DNA from: Bacteroidota bacterium
Lineage (GTDB): Bacteria; Bacteroidota; Bacteroidia; Chitinophagales; Chitinophagaceae
Reading direction: 5' to 3'
Assembly: GCA_005883855.1 (NCBI GenBank)
Contig: VBAU01000276.1
Coordinates: 1 to 30,372 of the forward strand
DNA: 30,372 nt
Notes under the pieces: model-generated
The model's input: the letters and a program-made list of their open reading frames with translations, nothing else
Told to the model about the DNA's origin: nothing
Database searches by the model: none
Shown: positions 24,517 to 30,372 of the stretch, in pieces
Numbering within the stretch: the stretch's first letter is position 1
How the letters are laid out: each line of letters starts with the position of its first letter
Made by a program: the position numbers and the translations under genes

Positions 24517-24546
24517 GATCTGTTTTCGGGCAAAGTACGCAAAGAT

Positions 24547-24578
24547 TTTTCTCATTAGACCGCGCGGTAGTGAGAAAA
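24547..24578. promoter_or_regulatory. Intergenic hairpin upstream of paaG (TTTTCTCA / TGAGAAAA)
   Basis: An 8-bp perfect stem encloses a 16-base loop that itself contains the palindrome ACCGCGCGGT. It lies between the DsrE-like gene and paaG. No T-run follows on the minus strand, so it may be a processing or attenuator-type hairpin within the transcript. Confidence 0.4.
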
Positions 24579-24579
24579 G

Positions 24580-25701
24580 CTAAAAGCGCACATAATTCTT
24601 CAGCCGGTAAGATGAAAGCACGGTTTGGGCAGTAAGGGCTTTTTTGATTCCAGGAACTAGGTCTTCCATTTCCAAACGGTAGAAAGTCATGGCTTGTCCA
24701 CAAACAATCATCCTGACTCCATAAGTCTGTAGCTCTTTGATCAATGGAATGTTGGGGTTATCAACCCCGTATTTCCTTTTATATTTTTCATTCGACAAGA
24801 GAATGTACAAACCGTCTGCATGAATTACAGCCACGGCCCCTATATTTTTTCTTGGGATGCCGTTCGCCTCATGCAAATTCAACTCGCGTGCTACATTGCC
24901 CAACCCCCCGTTGATTTCCTTTTTGGCAGCAGTATCAAACCATGTTAGCTCGAACAACATGTTGTAATGCATGTTAGGATCCGGGATTTCGTCAATATGC
25001 TCCACAGGAATCACGCCCGCCCAGTTCACAGCTTTGATAGCCGGAAACGTTTGCCGGTATTTATTATCGATCAGCGGACGCATCAGGAACATAAGCTTTT
25101 TGTAGAAACTATAATTAAAATATTTTTCGCAGAATGATCGCGCATCGTCAAGATTGAGGCTATCCTTATTGCTGTTAATTAACTTTTGTTGTAATGATGT
25201 ATAGTCTTTGTCACTTAACCAAGGCGAATCTATCGTTGCCAGGTTGGCTTTTTTTGCGAATGAGAGTTGATTGAAGCGTTTTGAAAATTCTGTCTTAAAC
25301 GCATCGCCAAAGGAAGCCTGGCTCCTTTTTTCAGAAATTTTCGCAAGAGCATAACTCGTGACTTCAACATCATACGATTTGTCGTCATCAATTTTTTGAA
25401 CCGAGTCTACCATCTCAAGTGTCTTACTGTAATTCTCAGAAAGCAAATAATAACTAATGCAGTTGTCAAAATACGTTCTTTTGTTTGTTTCGTGGTAGTT
25501 GGCTAGTACCTGTTCTGCAAGTCTTGGCATGGCCTTATTCAGCGCCTCGGAATCCGAATAATTAGCAACCGGGAAATAAAATTTTTGGTTGGACGTCGAA
25601 TCCTTTGGATTCGCCGTAAGATTTGTGGCTGTGCTGGATTGGGAAAGAGCTGCGATTGCCGTCGCCATAGCAATGACGGCTGAAAAAAAGAACTTTCTCA
25701 T
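24580..25701 (-). CDS. Exported protein with C-terminal DsrE-like domain, in the paa run
   Basis: Not a known paa gene. The 373-residue protein has a signal peptide (MRKFFFSAVIAMATAIAALS then QSS). A helical N-terminal half follows (about 40-190, with SEALNKAMPRLAEQVLANY and KTLEMVDSVQKIDDDKSYDV). The C-terminal 150 residues resemble the DsrE/DsrF fold: NMHYNMLFELTW, GNVARELNLHEANGIPRKNI, AVAVIHADGLYILLSNEKYK, then PLIKELQTYGVRMIVCGQAM. The single Cys in VCGQ corresponds to the conserved cysteine seen in some DsrE proteins. The domain usually acts in sulfur-relay or thiol chemistry; here it would be periplasmic. It lies between paaD and paaG on the same strand with gaps of 106 and 63 bases. 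A link to phenylacetate use is not evident. ATG 25701 starts the signal peptide. Confidence 0.7.
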   Translation of the reverse strand: MRKFFFSAVIAMATAIAALSQSSTATNLTANPKDSTSNQKFYFPVANYSDSEALNKAMPRLAEQVLANYHETNKRTYFDNCISYYLLSENYSKTLEMVDSVQKIDDDKSYDVEVTSYALAKISEKRSQASFGDAFKTEFSKRFNQLSFAKKANLATIDSPWLSDKDYTSLQQKLINSNKDSLNLDDARSFCEKYFNYSFYKKLMFLMRPLIDNKYRQTFPAIKAVNWAGVIPVEHIDEIPDPNMHYNMLFELTWFDTAAKKEINGGLGNVARELNLHEANGIPRKNIGAVAVIHADGLYILLSNEKYKRKYGVDNPNIPLIKELQTYGVRMIVCGQAMTFYRLEMEDLVPGIKKALTAQTVLSSYRLKNYVRF

Positions 25702-25807
25702 ATTGGTCGTTTTTGGTGGAAGAAAGAAATGTCTTCTGAATATAGGCCTTCCGCGAATGAAAACAAAACGGGCAAATAAATTCTTGAGGCAAATCAGAAT
25801 TATGAGC

Positions 25808-26311
25808 TTAATGACATTTGAAATAATCGAAGGGCTCTTTGCAGTCGTCGCAAACATACAAGGACTTGCATGGTGTAGAACCAAACTCACTCACGCGGTG
25901 AGTGTGCCATGAATCACAATGGGGACATTGAACTGCTTCGTTGGGAGCAAACAATTTGTCACTGCACACTTGCTGTTTTGGATTCGGTGGCGCAATGCCG
26001 TAATTCCGTAGTTTTCGTTTGCCCTCTTCGCTCATCCAATCAGTTGTCCACGGAGGAGACAGAACCTGCGTGATCTCTATTTTTTTAAAGCCGATGGTCG
26101 ACAGCAGAATGCGAATATTCATGCTGATCACATCCATTGCGGGACAACCAGAGTATGTAGGCGTAATAATAATTTCAAGACAACCGTCATCATGCAACAG
26201 AACATCGCGAACGATGCCCATGTCAATAACATTCAACGCCGGGACCTCCGGATCCTGCACTTGTTCCAGGTATGAATAAATCGTTTTTTTATCTATCTCA
26301 CGAGTTATCAT
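25808..26311 (-). CDS. paaD: PaaD: Fe-S/metal maturation factor of the phenylacetyl-CoA epoxidase
   Basis: Accessory protein (PaaD/PaaJ, MIP18/SufT-like) needed for a functional PaaABCE oxygenase, probably in metal or Fe-S assembly. The MIP18-like domain occupies about 1-105 (LEQVQDPEVPALNVIDMGIV, then IIITPTYSGCPAMDVIS with the conserved Cys). A PaaD-specific zinc-ribbon-like tail follows: VQCPHCDSWHTHRVSEFG, then CKSLYVCDDCKEPFDYFKCH with paired cysteines. It is 167 residues, the usual length. It starts six bases after the paaC stop, so translation is probably coupled. No paaE follows; the next gene is the DsrE-like protein. Confidence 0.92.
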   Translation of the reverse strand: MITREIDKKTIYSYLEQVQDPEVPALNVIDMGIVRDVLLHDDGCLEIIITPTYSGCPAMDVISMNIRILLSTIGFKKIEITQVLSPPWTTDWMSEEGKRKLRNYGIAPPNPKQQVCSDKLFAPNEAVQCPHCDSWHTHRVSEFGSTPCKSLYVCDDCKEPFDYFKCH

Positions 26312-26317
26312 AACATT

Positions 26318-27106
26318 TTACCACTCGCAACCGGGATATGCCCGTTGCATGTATTGTAACTCTGCAAGGATATAACCTAAATGCTCGCTATGCTTGCCCT
26401 CCTTGCCGCCGATTTGTTGGAAACGTTCGCCAGGCCATGGCAAGGTTGCTTCGACAAATATGTCTTTCACTTTTTCTTCCCATTTCGGTTTTAGAATCGT
26501 TAGATCGACTCCCTGCTGAGTACTCATAGCTCGCAGCTCATAGCTCGCAGCTATAAGTAACTCCCCTGTGTACACCCACAATTCGTCAATTGCATTCAAC
26601 ATCCGCTGATGACTTTCGCTTGTTCCATCACCCAGGCGGATCACCCACTCACTGCTCCATCGTAAATGATAAGTAACTTCTTTCAACGATTTTTCTGCAA
26701 TTGCCGCAAGGGTCTCATCGTTGCTATTTTGTAATTGCTGGTATAAGTAGAACTGATAAGCACTAAACAAAAATTGACGAAGGATTGTTTGTGCCCAGTC
26801 GCCATTCGGCTGCTCAACCAACAAACAGTTTTTGAATTGACGGATATCCCTTAGATAAGCAAGCGTATCTTCAGTGGCCGCAAAGGAAGGGTCTGGTGTA
26901 GACTCATTTGTCAATTTCGCAGCGTACTGGTAAAAATTTCTTCCTTGTCCAATCAAATCAAGTGAAATATTTGTTATCGCAATGTCCTGTTCCAACACCG
27001 GACCGTGCCCACACCATTCACTGTTCCGATGTCCTAAGATGAGCGAGTCATCTGCAAGGTGCAGAATATAGTTGATTAGATGATTGGTTGATTGGCTGCG
27101 CATCAC
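26318..27106 (-). CDS. paaC: PaaC: structural subunit of the phenylacetyl-CoA epoxidase
   Basis: Ferritin-like partner subunit that forms the core of the ring-1,2-epoxidase with PaaA. The 262 residues contain LHLADDSLILGHRNSEWCGH (about 16-35), DIAITNISLDLIGQGRNFYQ, EKSLKEVTYHLRWSSEWVIR and LGDGTSESHQRMLNAIDELW, and end in the family-typical GKHSEHLGYILAELQYMQRA. Two short repeats have entered the coding sequence. Residues about 4-12 (SQSTNHLIN) are read from the TGATTGG-type arm at 27071-27095. Residues about 184-195 (IAASYELRAM) are read from a tandem 14-bp repeat at 26523-26557. Neither disturbs the frame. The start lies three bases after the four-helix-bundle stop. Confidence 0.92.
   Translation of the reverse strand: MMRSQSTNHLINYILHLADDSLILGHRNSEWCGHGPVLEQDIAITNISLDLIGQGRNFYQYAAKLTNESTPDPSFAATEDTLAYLRDIRQFKNCLLVEQPNGDWAQTILRQFLFSAYQFYLYQQLQNSNDETLAAIAEKSLKEVTYHLRWSSEWVIRLGDGTSESHQRMLNAIDELWVYTGELLIAASYELRAMSTQQGVDLTILKPKWEEKVKDIFVEATLPWPGERFQQIGGKEGKHSEHLGYILAELQYMQRAYPGCEW
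26523..26557. repeat. Tandem 14-bp repeat (CTCATAGCTCGCAG x2 plus remnant) inside paaC
   Basis: Two perfect copies lie at 26523-26536 and 26537-26550, followed by CTATAAG. Each unit contains AGCT palindromes, so both strands look alike. It is translated within PaaC around residues 184-195, between the helix ending ELWVYTGEL and the segment GVDLTILKP. Confidence 0.85.
27071..27095. repeat. Left arm of inverted repeats around the four-helix-bundle gene
   Basis: TTGATTAGATGATTGGTTGA then TTGG. The 13-base core TGATTGGTTGATT (27081-27093) is the exact inverse complement of 27521-27533 on the other side of the four-helix-bundle gene. It lies within the 5' end of paaC. Confidence 0.8.
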
Positions 27107-27109
27107 TAA

Positions 27110-27481
27110 TTAAAGATTTTTTCTAAGAAAAGTAATATAGCCATTTAATAACCGGCCTACCTCATCTATCATAAGCCTAAAATAGTTTAACTGTTCTTGT
27201 GAAATGTATTTGCAATCAATCGCATCAATCAAATGACTGTGAGTTTCAGATAACGAACCCCGTGCCTGAATACAAAAATGTATTTGATCTTTATAAGTAA
27301 AACGGCCATGCCCTTCCGAAATGTTTGCATTGATTGAACGGGAAGACCGGATTAACTGATCGGTTAACCTAAATTTTTCTTCTGGAGGAAATCTGTCTGC
27401 CAGTTCTTTTAATTCATTTTTTAAGAGTCTCGCTTTCTTCCAAACCTCCAATTCTGAAAAGCTTTGATTTTTTTCTTCCAT
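27110..27481 (-). CDS. Four-helix-bundle protein (TIGR02436, S23/IVP family) inserted in the paa operon
   Basis: Small helical protein of 123 residues in the family first seen in 23S rRNA intervening sequences and related in fold to the Avd protein of diversity-generating retroelements. Signature: FSELEVWKKARLLKNELKEL, then FPPEEKFRLTDQLIRSSRSI, NANISEGHGRFTYKDQIHFC, ARGSLSETHSHLIDAID and a final helix ending GYITFLRKNL. ATG 27481 is the family start; the longer frame from TTG 27538 would translate the flanking repeat. It lies between paaB and paaC, where no such gene belongs, and is bracketed by inverted TGATTGGTTGATT arms. Family members often occur in many copies per genome and their function is not settled. 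No reverse transcriptase, template repeat or rRNA gene is nearby. Confidence 0.9.
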   Translation of the reverse strand: MEEKNQSFSELEVWKKARLLKNELKELADRFPPEEKFRLTDQLIRSSRSINANISEGHGRFTYKDQIHFCIQARGSLSETHSHLIDAIDCKYISQEQLNYFRLMIDEVGRLLNGYITFLRKNL

Positions 27482-27512
27482 AAGAATGTTCTTTAGAAAT
27501 GAAAGCACCCTT

Positions 27513-27540
27513 AACCGACTAATCAACCAATCAACCAACT
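27513..27540. repeat. Right arm of inverted repeats around the four-helix-bundle gene
   Basis: AACCGACTAATCAACCAATC then AACCAACT. It carries the inverse complement of the left-arm core (27521-27533) and of GATTAGT-type units. It fills the gap between the paaB stop and the four-helix-bundle start, overlapping the last two bases of paaB. Confidence 0.8.
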
Positions 27541-27931
27541 ACATGTGTTTTACTTCATCAGGCAAATCATAAAAAGTAGGATGACGATAGACTTTATCCT
27601 CAGCAGGTTCATAAAAATTCTCAGCGTCATCCGGGTTAGAAGCGTGAATATGCTTTGACTGCACCACCCAAATGCTTACCCCTTCCATTCTTCTTGTATA
27701 AACATCCCTTGCATTTTCAATCGCCATTTGCGCGTCTGCTGCATGTAAGCTTCCAACGTGCTTATGGTCGAGGCCTTGTTTGCTTCGAATAAAAATCTCC
27801 CAAAGAGGCCAATCGGAAGGCCCGGCCAAATCTCCCGCGAGCGGCGAAACTTTAAGAGTCTTTTGCGATGCATCTCCTGCCTTATCCTCAGGAATATCGC
27901 CGTAATAATATTTCTTAAGCTGAAAATTCAT
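27539..27931 (-). CDS. paaB: PaaB: small subunit of the phenylacetyl-CoA epoxidase
   Basis: Small subunit that bridges PaaAC heterodimers in the ring-1,2-epoxidase. The core matches the family closely: DWPLWEIFIRSKQGLDHKHV, GSLHAADAQMAIENARDVYT, RRMEGVSIWVVQSKHIHASN, and an ending VYRHPTFYDLPDEVKHM that closely parallels E. coli PaaB (from memory). From ATG 27931 the protein has 130 residues, about 35 more than E. coli PaaB. The extra part is N-terminal (MNFQLKKYYYGDIPEDKAGD...). A longer frame to 28099 would overlap paaA and is rejected. It lies 26 bases after paaA. Its stop abuts the repeat arm of the inserted four-helix-bundle gene. Confidence 0.93.
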   Translation of the reverse strand: MNFQLKKYYYGDIPEDKAGDASQKTLKVSPLAGDLAGPSDWPLWEIFIRSKQGLDHKHVGSLHAADAQMAIENARDVYTRRMEGVSIWVVQSKHIHASNPDDAENFYEPAEDKVYRHPTFYDLPDEVKHM

Positions 27932-27939
27932 CTTGTGGC

Positions 27940-27957
27940 AATTATTAATTAATAATT
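27940..27957. repeat. 18-bp perfect AT palindrome between paaA and paaB
   Basis: AATTATTAATTAATAATT is identical to its own reverse complement and fills most of the 26-base gap between the paaA stop and the paaB ATG. It is another self-complementary element at a gene junction. Confidence 0.8.
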
Positions 27958-28899
27958 CTAAGCGGCTTGGGACCTCACTTTTCTTTTCTCCGAATAAGCC
28001 CCTGCCGCCTCCCGCACCCATTGCCCATCCTGCCATGCCTTCCTCCTGGCCTCCAATCTTTGCCGGTTGCAAGGACCATTTCCCTTGACCACATTCCAAA
28101 ATTCTTCCCAGTTTATTTCACCGAAATCATAATGACCTGTTTTCTCCTTCCATTTCAATTCAGGATCCGGCAAAGTCATTCGTAACACTTTTACCTGCTC
28201 CGCAATCATGTCGACAAAATTCTGCCTCAGTTCATCATTACTTTTCCTTTTGATCTTCCATTTCATGCTCTGATCGAAGTGAGTGGACTCGCTGTCATGA
28301 GGACCGAACATCATGAGGCTGGGCCACCACCAGCGATTGATCGCATCCTGGCACATTTCCTTTTGTTCTTTTGAGCCTGTTGACAGCACAAGCAAAATTT
28401 CAAAACCCTGGCGTTGGTGAAAACTCTCTTCTTTGCAGATCCTTACCATGGCTCGTGCATACGGCCCAAAAGAAGTTCGTGTCAACATTACCTGGTTTAA
28501 AATGGCGGCTCCATCCACTAACCAGCCAATGGCACCAATGTCGGCCCAGGTCAAAGTTGGATAGTTGAAAATGGAAGAATATTTTGCTTTGCCGCTATGG
28601 AGGTCGTTAATTGTTTGTTCACGGGTTACACCCAACGTTTCCGTGGCCGAATACAAATACAAACCGTGACCCGCCTCGTCCTGCACCTTAGCTAAAAGAA
28701 TTGCTTTACGTTTCAATGAGGGTGCTCGTGTTATCCAGTTCCCTTCAGGCAACATTCCCACAATCTCGCTGTGTGCATGCTGACTGACCTGCCGAATGAG
28801 GCTTTGCCGATACTTTTCGGGCATCCAGTCCTTCGGCTCTATTTTTATCTCATCATCGATTTTACCCTGGAAAATCTTTTCTAAGTCCTGAACAGACAT
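27958..28899 (-). CDS. paaA: PaaA: catalytic di-iron subunit of the phenylacetyl-CoA ring-1,2-epoxidase
   Basis: Oxygenase subunit that forms ring-1,2-epoxyphenylacetyl-CoA from phenylacetyl-CoA and O2. It is 313 residues, as usual. The di-iron ligands are visible in [15 protein letters not shown] (E45), the first ExxH (E75 and H78 in [16 protein letters not shown]), and the second ExxH (E158 and H161 in [15 protein letters not shown]). Further family motifs are [29 protein letters not shown] and [20 protein letters not shown]. It is the first gene of the minus-strand run paaA-paaB-(four-helix bundle)-paaC-paaD. A TAAATTTG -7 element lies 18 bases before the ATG. The upstream kinase gene ends only 30 bases away, so read-through is possible. 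Confidence 0.96.
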   Translation of the reverse strand: MSVQDLEKIFQGKIDDEIKIEPKDWMPEKYRQSLIRQVSQHAHSEIVGMLPEGNWITRAPSLKRKAILLAKVQDEAGHGLYLYSATETLGVTREQTINDLHSGKAKYSSIFNYPTLTWADIGAIGWLVDGAAILNQVMLTRTSFGPYARAMVRICKEESFHQRQGFEILLVLSTGSKEQKEMCQDAINRWWWPSLMMFGPHDSESTHFDQSMKWKIKRKSNDELRQNFVDMIAEQVKVLRMTLPDPELKWKEKTGHYDFGEINWEEFWNVVKGNGPCNRQRLEARRKAWQDGQWVREAAGAYSEKRKVRSQAA

Positions 28900-28916
28900 G
28901 ATTCATTTTTATCCCG

Positions 28917-28924
28917 CAAATTTA
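28917..28924 (-). promoter_or_regulatory. Candidate -7 promoter element for the paa operon
   Basis: On the minus strand the bases read TAAATTTG, a perfect TAnnTTTG match, 18 bases before the paaA ATG. It would give a leader of about ten bases. No clear TTTG is seen at the -33 position, which would lie inside the 3' end of the kinase gene. Confidence 0.4.
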
Positions 28925-28929
28925 CGAAA

Positions 28930-30006
28930 CTAATGCCTGTTAGGACTGATCCTCGTCACTATTTTGTTGAGCTCATCTTCCTTCTCAAGCAGTCTTTCTA
29001 AAAGGACGATCTGGTTTTTTGCTCTCACATAATTATGCCCTTCATAAGAGGAACCATAGTACACATCGTCATTCAGATAATCAGTCAAAAAACGCAAGGC
29101 TTGCATATAGGTCATAAACAAACCCGAATAAACAAAATGCTCTATCTCTACCGAAGTTAATTCCAACGCCATTTCGTTTAAATAGCCACATGCAATCGCC
29201 TCAAAAAAATCCTCACGTATCGCGATCTTTTCAAAATCCTTTTCTTCTTCGCTAACCGGTGATAAATAAGTCCGCAGCATATCGCCAACATCGCTGATGA
29301 AGTAACCCGGCATCACGGTATCAAGGTCTATCACGCAAATCCCTTTTCCGTCTTTATCAAATAGCACATTACTGATCTTCGTATCGTGATGCGTGACACG
29401 CATCTTAAATTCTTTCCACGCAACAATTTCTTTATAAGTTGAAAGAATATGGTTCTGCGCGTGTAAGTAATCAATTTCTCCTTTGGCTTCTTGTATCCTT
29501 GAGGAATTTCCCTGTTCAATTGAATGCTCAAACTGCGTATAGCGGTAGGATAAGTTATGAAAATCAGGGAGAGTAATCTTCAAATCCTTTGCGGGAAAAT
29601 CGTTCAGCACACAAGTAAACAATCCAAATTGTCGAGCCGCCTCACAAGCTTGTTTCGAATCTTGAGCAATATCATAAGTGGAAGAGCCTTGCACAAAAGG
29701 GAACAGCCGAAAATATCCATGGTCCTGCAGATGTAACATGCCTTCGTCGTTTGCGGTTTTAATTGGAGTCACAAAAAAATACTCGGGGTGGTTCTTCTTT
29801 AGCCACGAAGAAATCGCTTCGATGTTGTGTGCTATGTGTTCAGGTTGTTTAAAAACACTGTGATTTATACGCTGCAGAATATATTGGTTCGATCGATCTG
29901 TTATCTTCCACGTATTATGTATCAAACCACTTCCATGAGGCTGAATGAGTGCCGTTGGGCTAATTCTATAAGATGATAAAACTTCTTTTAACATAGATTC
30001 CATCAT
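28930..30006 (-). CDS. APH-family sugar kinase, N-acetylhexosamine kinase-like
   Basis: Cytoplasmic phosphotransferase of 358 residues in the aminoglycoside/choline-kinase fold. The closest recalled relatives are N-acetylhexosamine 1-kinases (NahK-like). Landmarks: the N-lobe GSGLIHNTWKITDRSNQYIL then QRINHSVF (nucleotide-binding Lys replaced by Gln in ILQRIN, as in NahK-like proteins), the catalytic loop THHDTKISNVLFD (about 203-215, Asp and Asn), metal-binding Asp in VIDLDTVMPG (about 221-230), and ISDVGDMLRTYLSP. I chose ATG 30006 (MMESMLKEV). The longer frame to 30171 runs into the divergent promoter region. It is divergent from a FucP/NagP-type sugar transporter, which supports an amino-sugar substrate. 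Position of phosphorylation and exact sugar are not certain. Confidence 0.78.
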   Translation of the reverse strand: MMESMLKEVLSSYRISPTALIQPHGSGLIHNTWKITDRSNQYILQRINHSVFKQPEHIAHNIEAISSWLKKNHPEYFFVTPIKTANDEGMLHLQDHGYFRLFPFVQGSSTYDIAQDSKQACEAARQFGLFTCVLNDFPAKDLKITLPDFHNLSYRYTQFEHSIEQGNSSRIQEAKGEIDYLHAQNHILSTYKEIVAWKEFKMRVTHHDTKISNVLFDKDGKGICVIDLDTVMPGYFISDVGDMLRTYLSPVSEEEKDFEKIAIREDFFEAIACGYLNEMALELTSVEIEHFVYSGLFMTYMQALRFLTDYLNDDVYYGSSYEGHNYVRAKNQIVLLERLLEKEDELNKIVTRISPNRH

Positions 30007-30113
30007 TTGACGGTAGCAAATTAAAAAATCTGCGCTGAATGTAGCTGAATGAGTCAATCGTTTGCATATACCTTCTTTTCTAAAAAGAATGCGTTTGTTA
30101 ATTTCTACCTTGG

Positions 30114-30121
30114 TATTTTTG
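30114..30121 (+). promoter_or_regulatory. Candidate promoter for the sugar transporter gene
   Basis: TATTTTTG fits the TAnnTTTG -7 element, 58 bases before ATG 30180. A TTTG at 30094-30097 is 16 bases upstream, slightly closer than the usual 19-21. It lies in the 173-base divergent gap between kinase and transporter. Confidence 0.35.
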
Positions 30122-30179
30122 GCGTCAGACTTAATGTGAATTGAGGTTTCGCAGATATTGACAAAAATCAAAAACGCTT

Positions 30180-30372
30180 ATGAGTCGTAAACCTGCTTTG
30201 AACCCGGTTGTAATTATCGGCGCTTTGTTTTTCATTTTTGGTTTTGTCACCTGGATGAATGGCACGCTGATCCCTTTCCTGAGGCTGGCGTGTAATTTAA
30301 AAACGGATGCAGAGGCCTTTTTCGTAACCACTGCGTTTTACATGGCCTATTTTTTCCTCGCGATCCCTTCAT
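30180..30372 (+). CDS. FucP/NagP-type sugar:H+ symporter (MFS), 3' partial
   Basis: The first 64 codons of a major-facilitator transporter, cut by the window end. Visible are MSRKPALNPVVIIGALFFIF then GFVTWMNGTLIPFLRLACNL (first membrane helix and the loop typical of the FucP family, compare WALANNLNDILIP) and FFVTTAFYMAYFFLAIPS (second helix with the family F-Y-x-x-Y-F pattern). The wording GFVTWMNGTLIPFL is characteristic of Bacteroidota N-acetylglucosamine or glucose/galactose MFS carriers. It would import a hexose or amino sugar across the inner membrane, to be phosphorylated by the divergent kinase. The sugar identity is inference. Confidence 0.8.
   Translation, partial: MSRKPALNPVVIIGALFFIFGFVTWMNGTLIPFLRLACNLKTDAEAFFVTTAFYMAYFFLAIPS

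Noticed and set aside
27110..27481. Diversity-generating retroelement (because the four-helix-bundle fold is shared with Avd)
   Set aside because: No reverse transcriptase, template repeat or variable repeat is visible in the window. The family here is the TIGR02436 type.
27538..28099. Longer start for paaB (MECGQGKW...) and TTG-started longer form of the four-helix-bundle protein
   Set aside because: The paaB extension overlaps paaA out of frame. The four-helix-bundle extension is a translation of the flanking repeat. Family alignment starts at the internal ATGs (27931 and 27481).

Overview
The window looks like chromosome of a member of the Bacteroidota, most likely a Chitinophagaceae-like relative. 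The evidence is a type IX secretion sorting domain, an S46 dipeptidyl-peptidase, LytS/LytTR regulators with TPR sensors, a DUF5020 protein, a TIGR02436 four-helix-bundle gene, almost no Shine-Dalgarno sites, and several TAnnTTTG-type -7 elements. No rRNA, tRNA, CRISPR array, integrase, transposase or phage gene was seen.

Layout. 1-2.2 kb: a LytS-type sensor kinase (cut by the window edge) and its LytTR response regulator, which is broken by a 65-bp deletion. 2.2-7.9 kb: housekeeping and envelope genes (MnmD-like tRNA methyltransferase, AlkA-like glycosylase, DUF5020 protein, a membrane protein with a concanavalin-like domain, DUF2059 protein, L-Ala-D/L-Glu epimerase-like enzyme, small outer-membrane barrel). 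8.0-10.2 kb: an S46 peptidase split by one frameshift. 10.4-12.9 kb: obg, a LigD-phosphoesterase-like protein without its usual active-site residues, and a KGG-repeat protein. 13.4-16.2 kb: an intact second LytS/LytTR pair paralogous to the first. 16.7-21.4 kb: a vanadium-haloperoxidase-like lipoprotein, two further lipoproteins and a T9SS cargo protein, with a mosaic of duplicated gene tails between them (19.0-19.3 kb). 21.4-28.9 kb: a phenylacetate (paa) catabolic region: paaY, paaI, paaG, paaD, paaC, paaB and paaA on the minus strand, with a glycerate kinase on the plus strand. 28.9-30.4 kb: an N-acetylhexosamine kinase-like gene divergent from a FucP/NagP-type sugar transporter (cut by the window edge).

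How the genes work together. PaaA, B, C and D belong to the phenylacetyl-CoA ring-epoxidase system, PaaG isomerises the epoxide to the oxepin, and PaaI and PaaY are the thioesterases that rescue CoA from dead-end products. The reductase PaaE is absent from this stretch. Two unrelated genes interrupt the paa run: an exported DsrE-like protein and a TIGR02436 four-helix-bundle gene flanked by inverted copies of a TGATTGG-type repeat, one of which now encodes the N-terminus of PaaC. The hexosamine kinase and sugar transporter at the right edge form a likely amino-sugar uptake and phosphorylation pair.

Most notable: (1) the four-helix-bundle cassette inside the paa operon and the related self-complementary short repeats at gene junctions; (2) the mosaic at 19.0-19.3 kb, made of the tail of a T9SS gene and the tail of a KGG gene, each with its terminator; (3) several decayed or altered genes: response regulator (65-bp deletion), S46 peptidase (frameshift), glycerate kinase (glycine-rich loop missing) and LigD-PE-like protein (catalytic residues missing).
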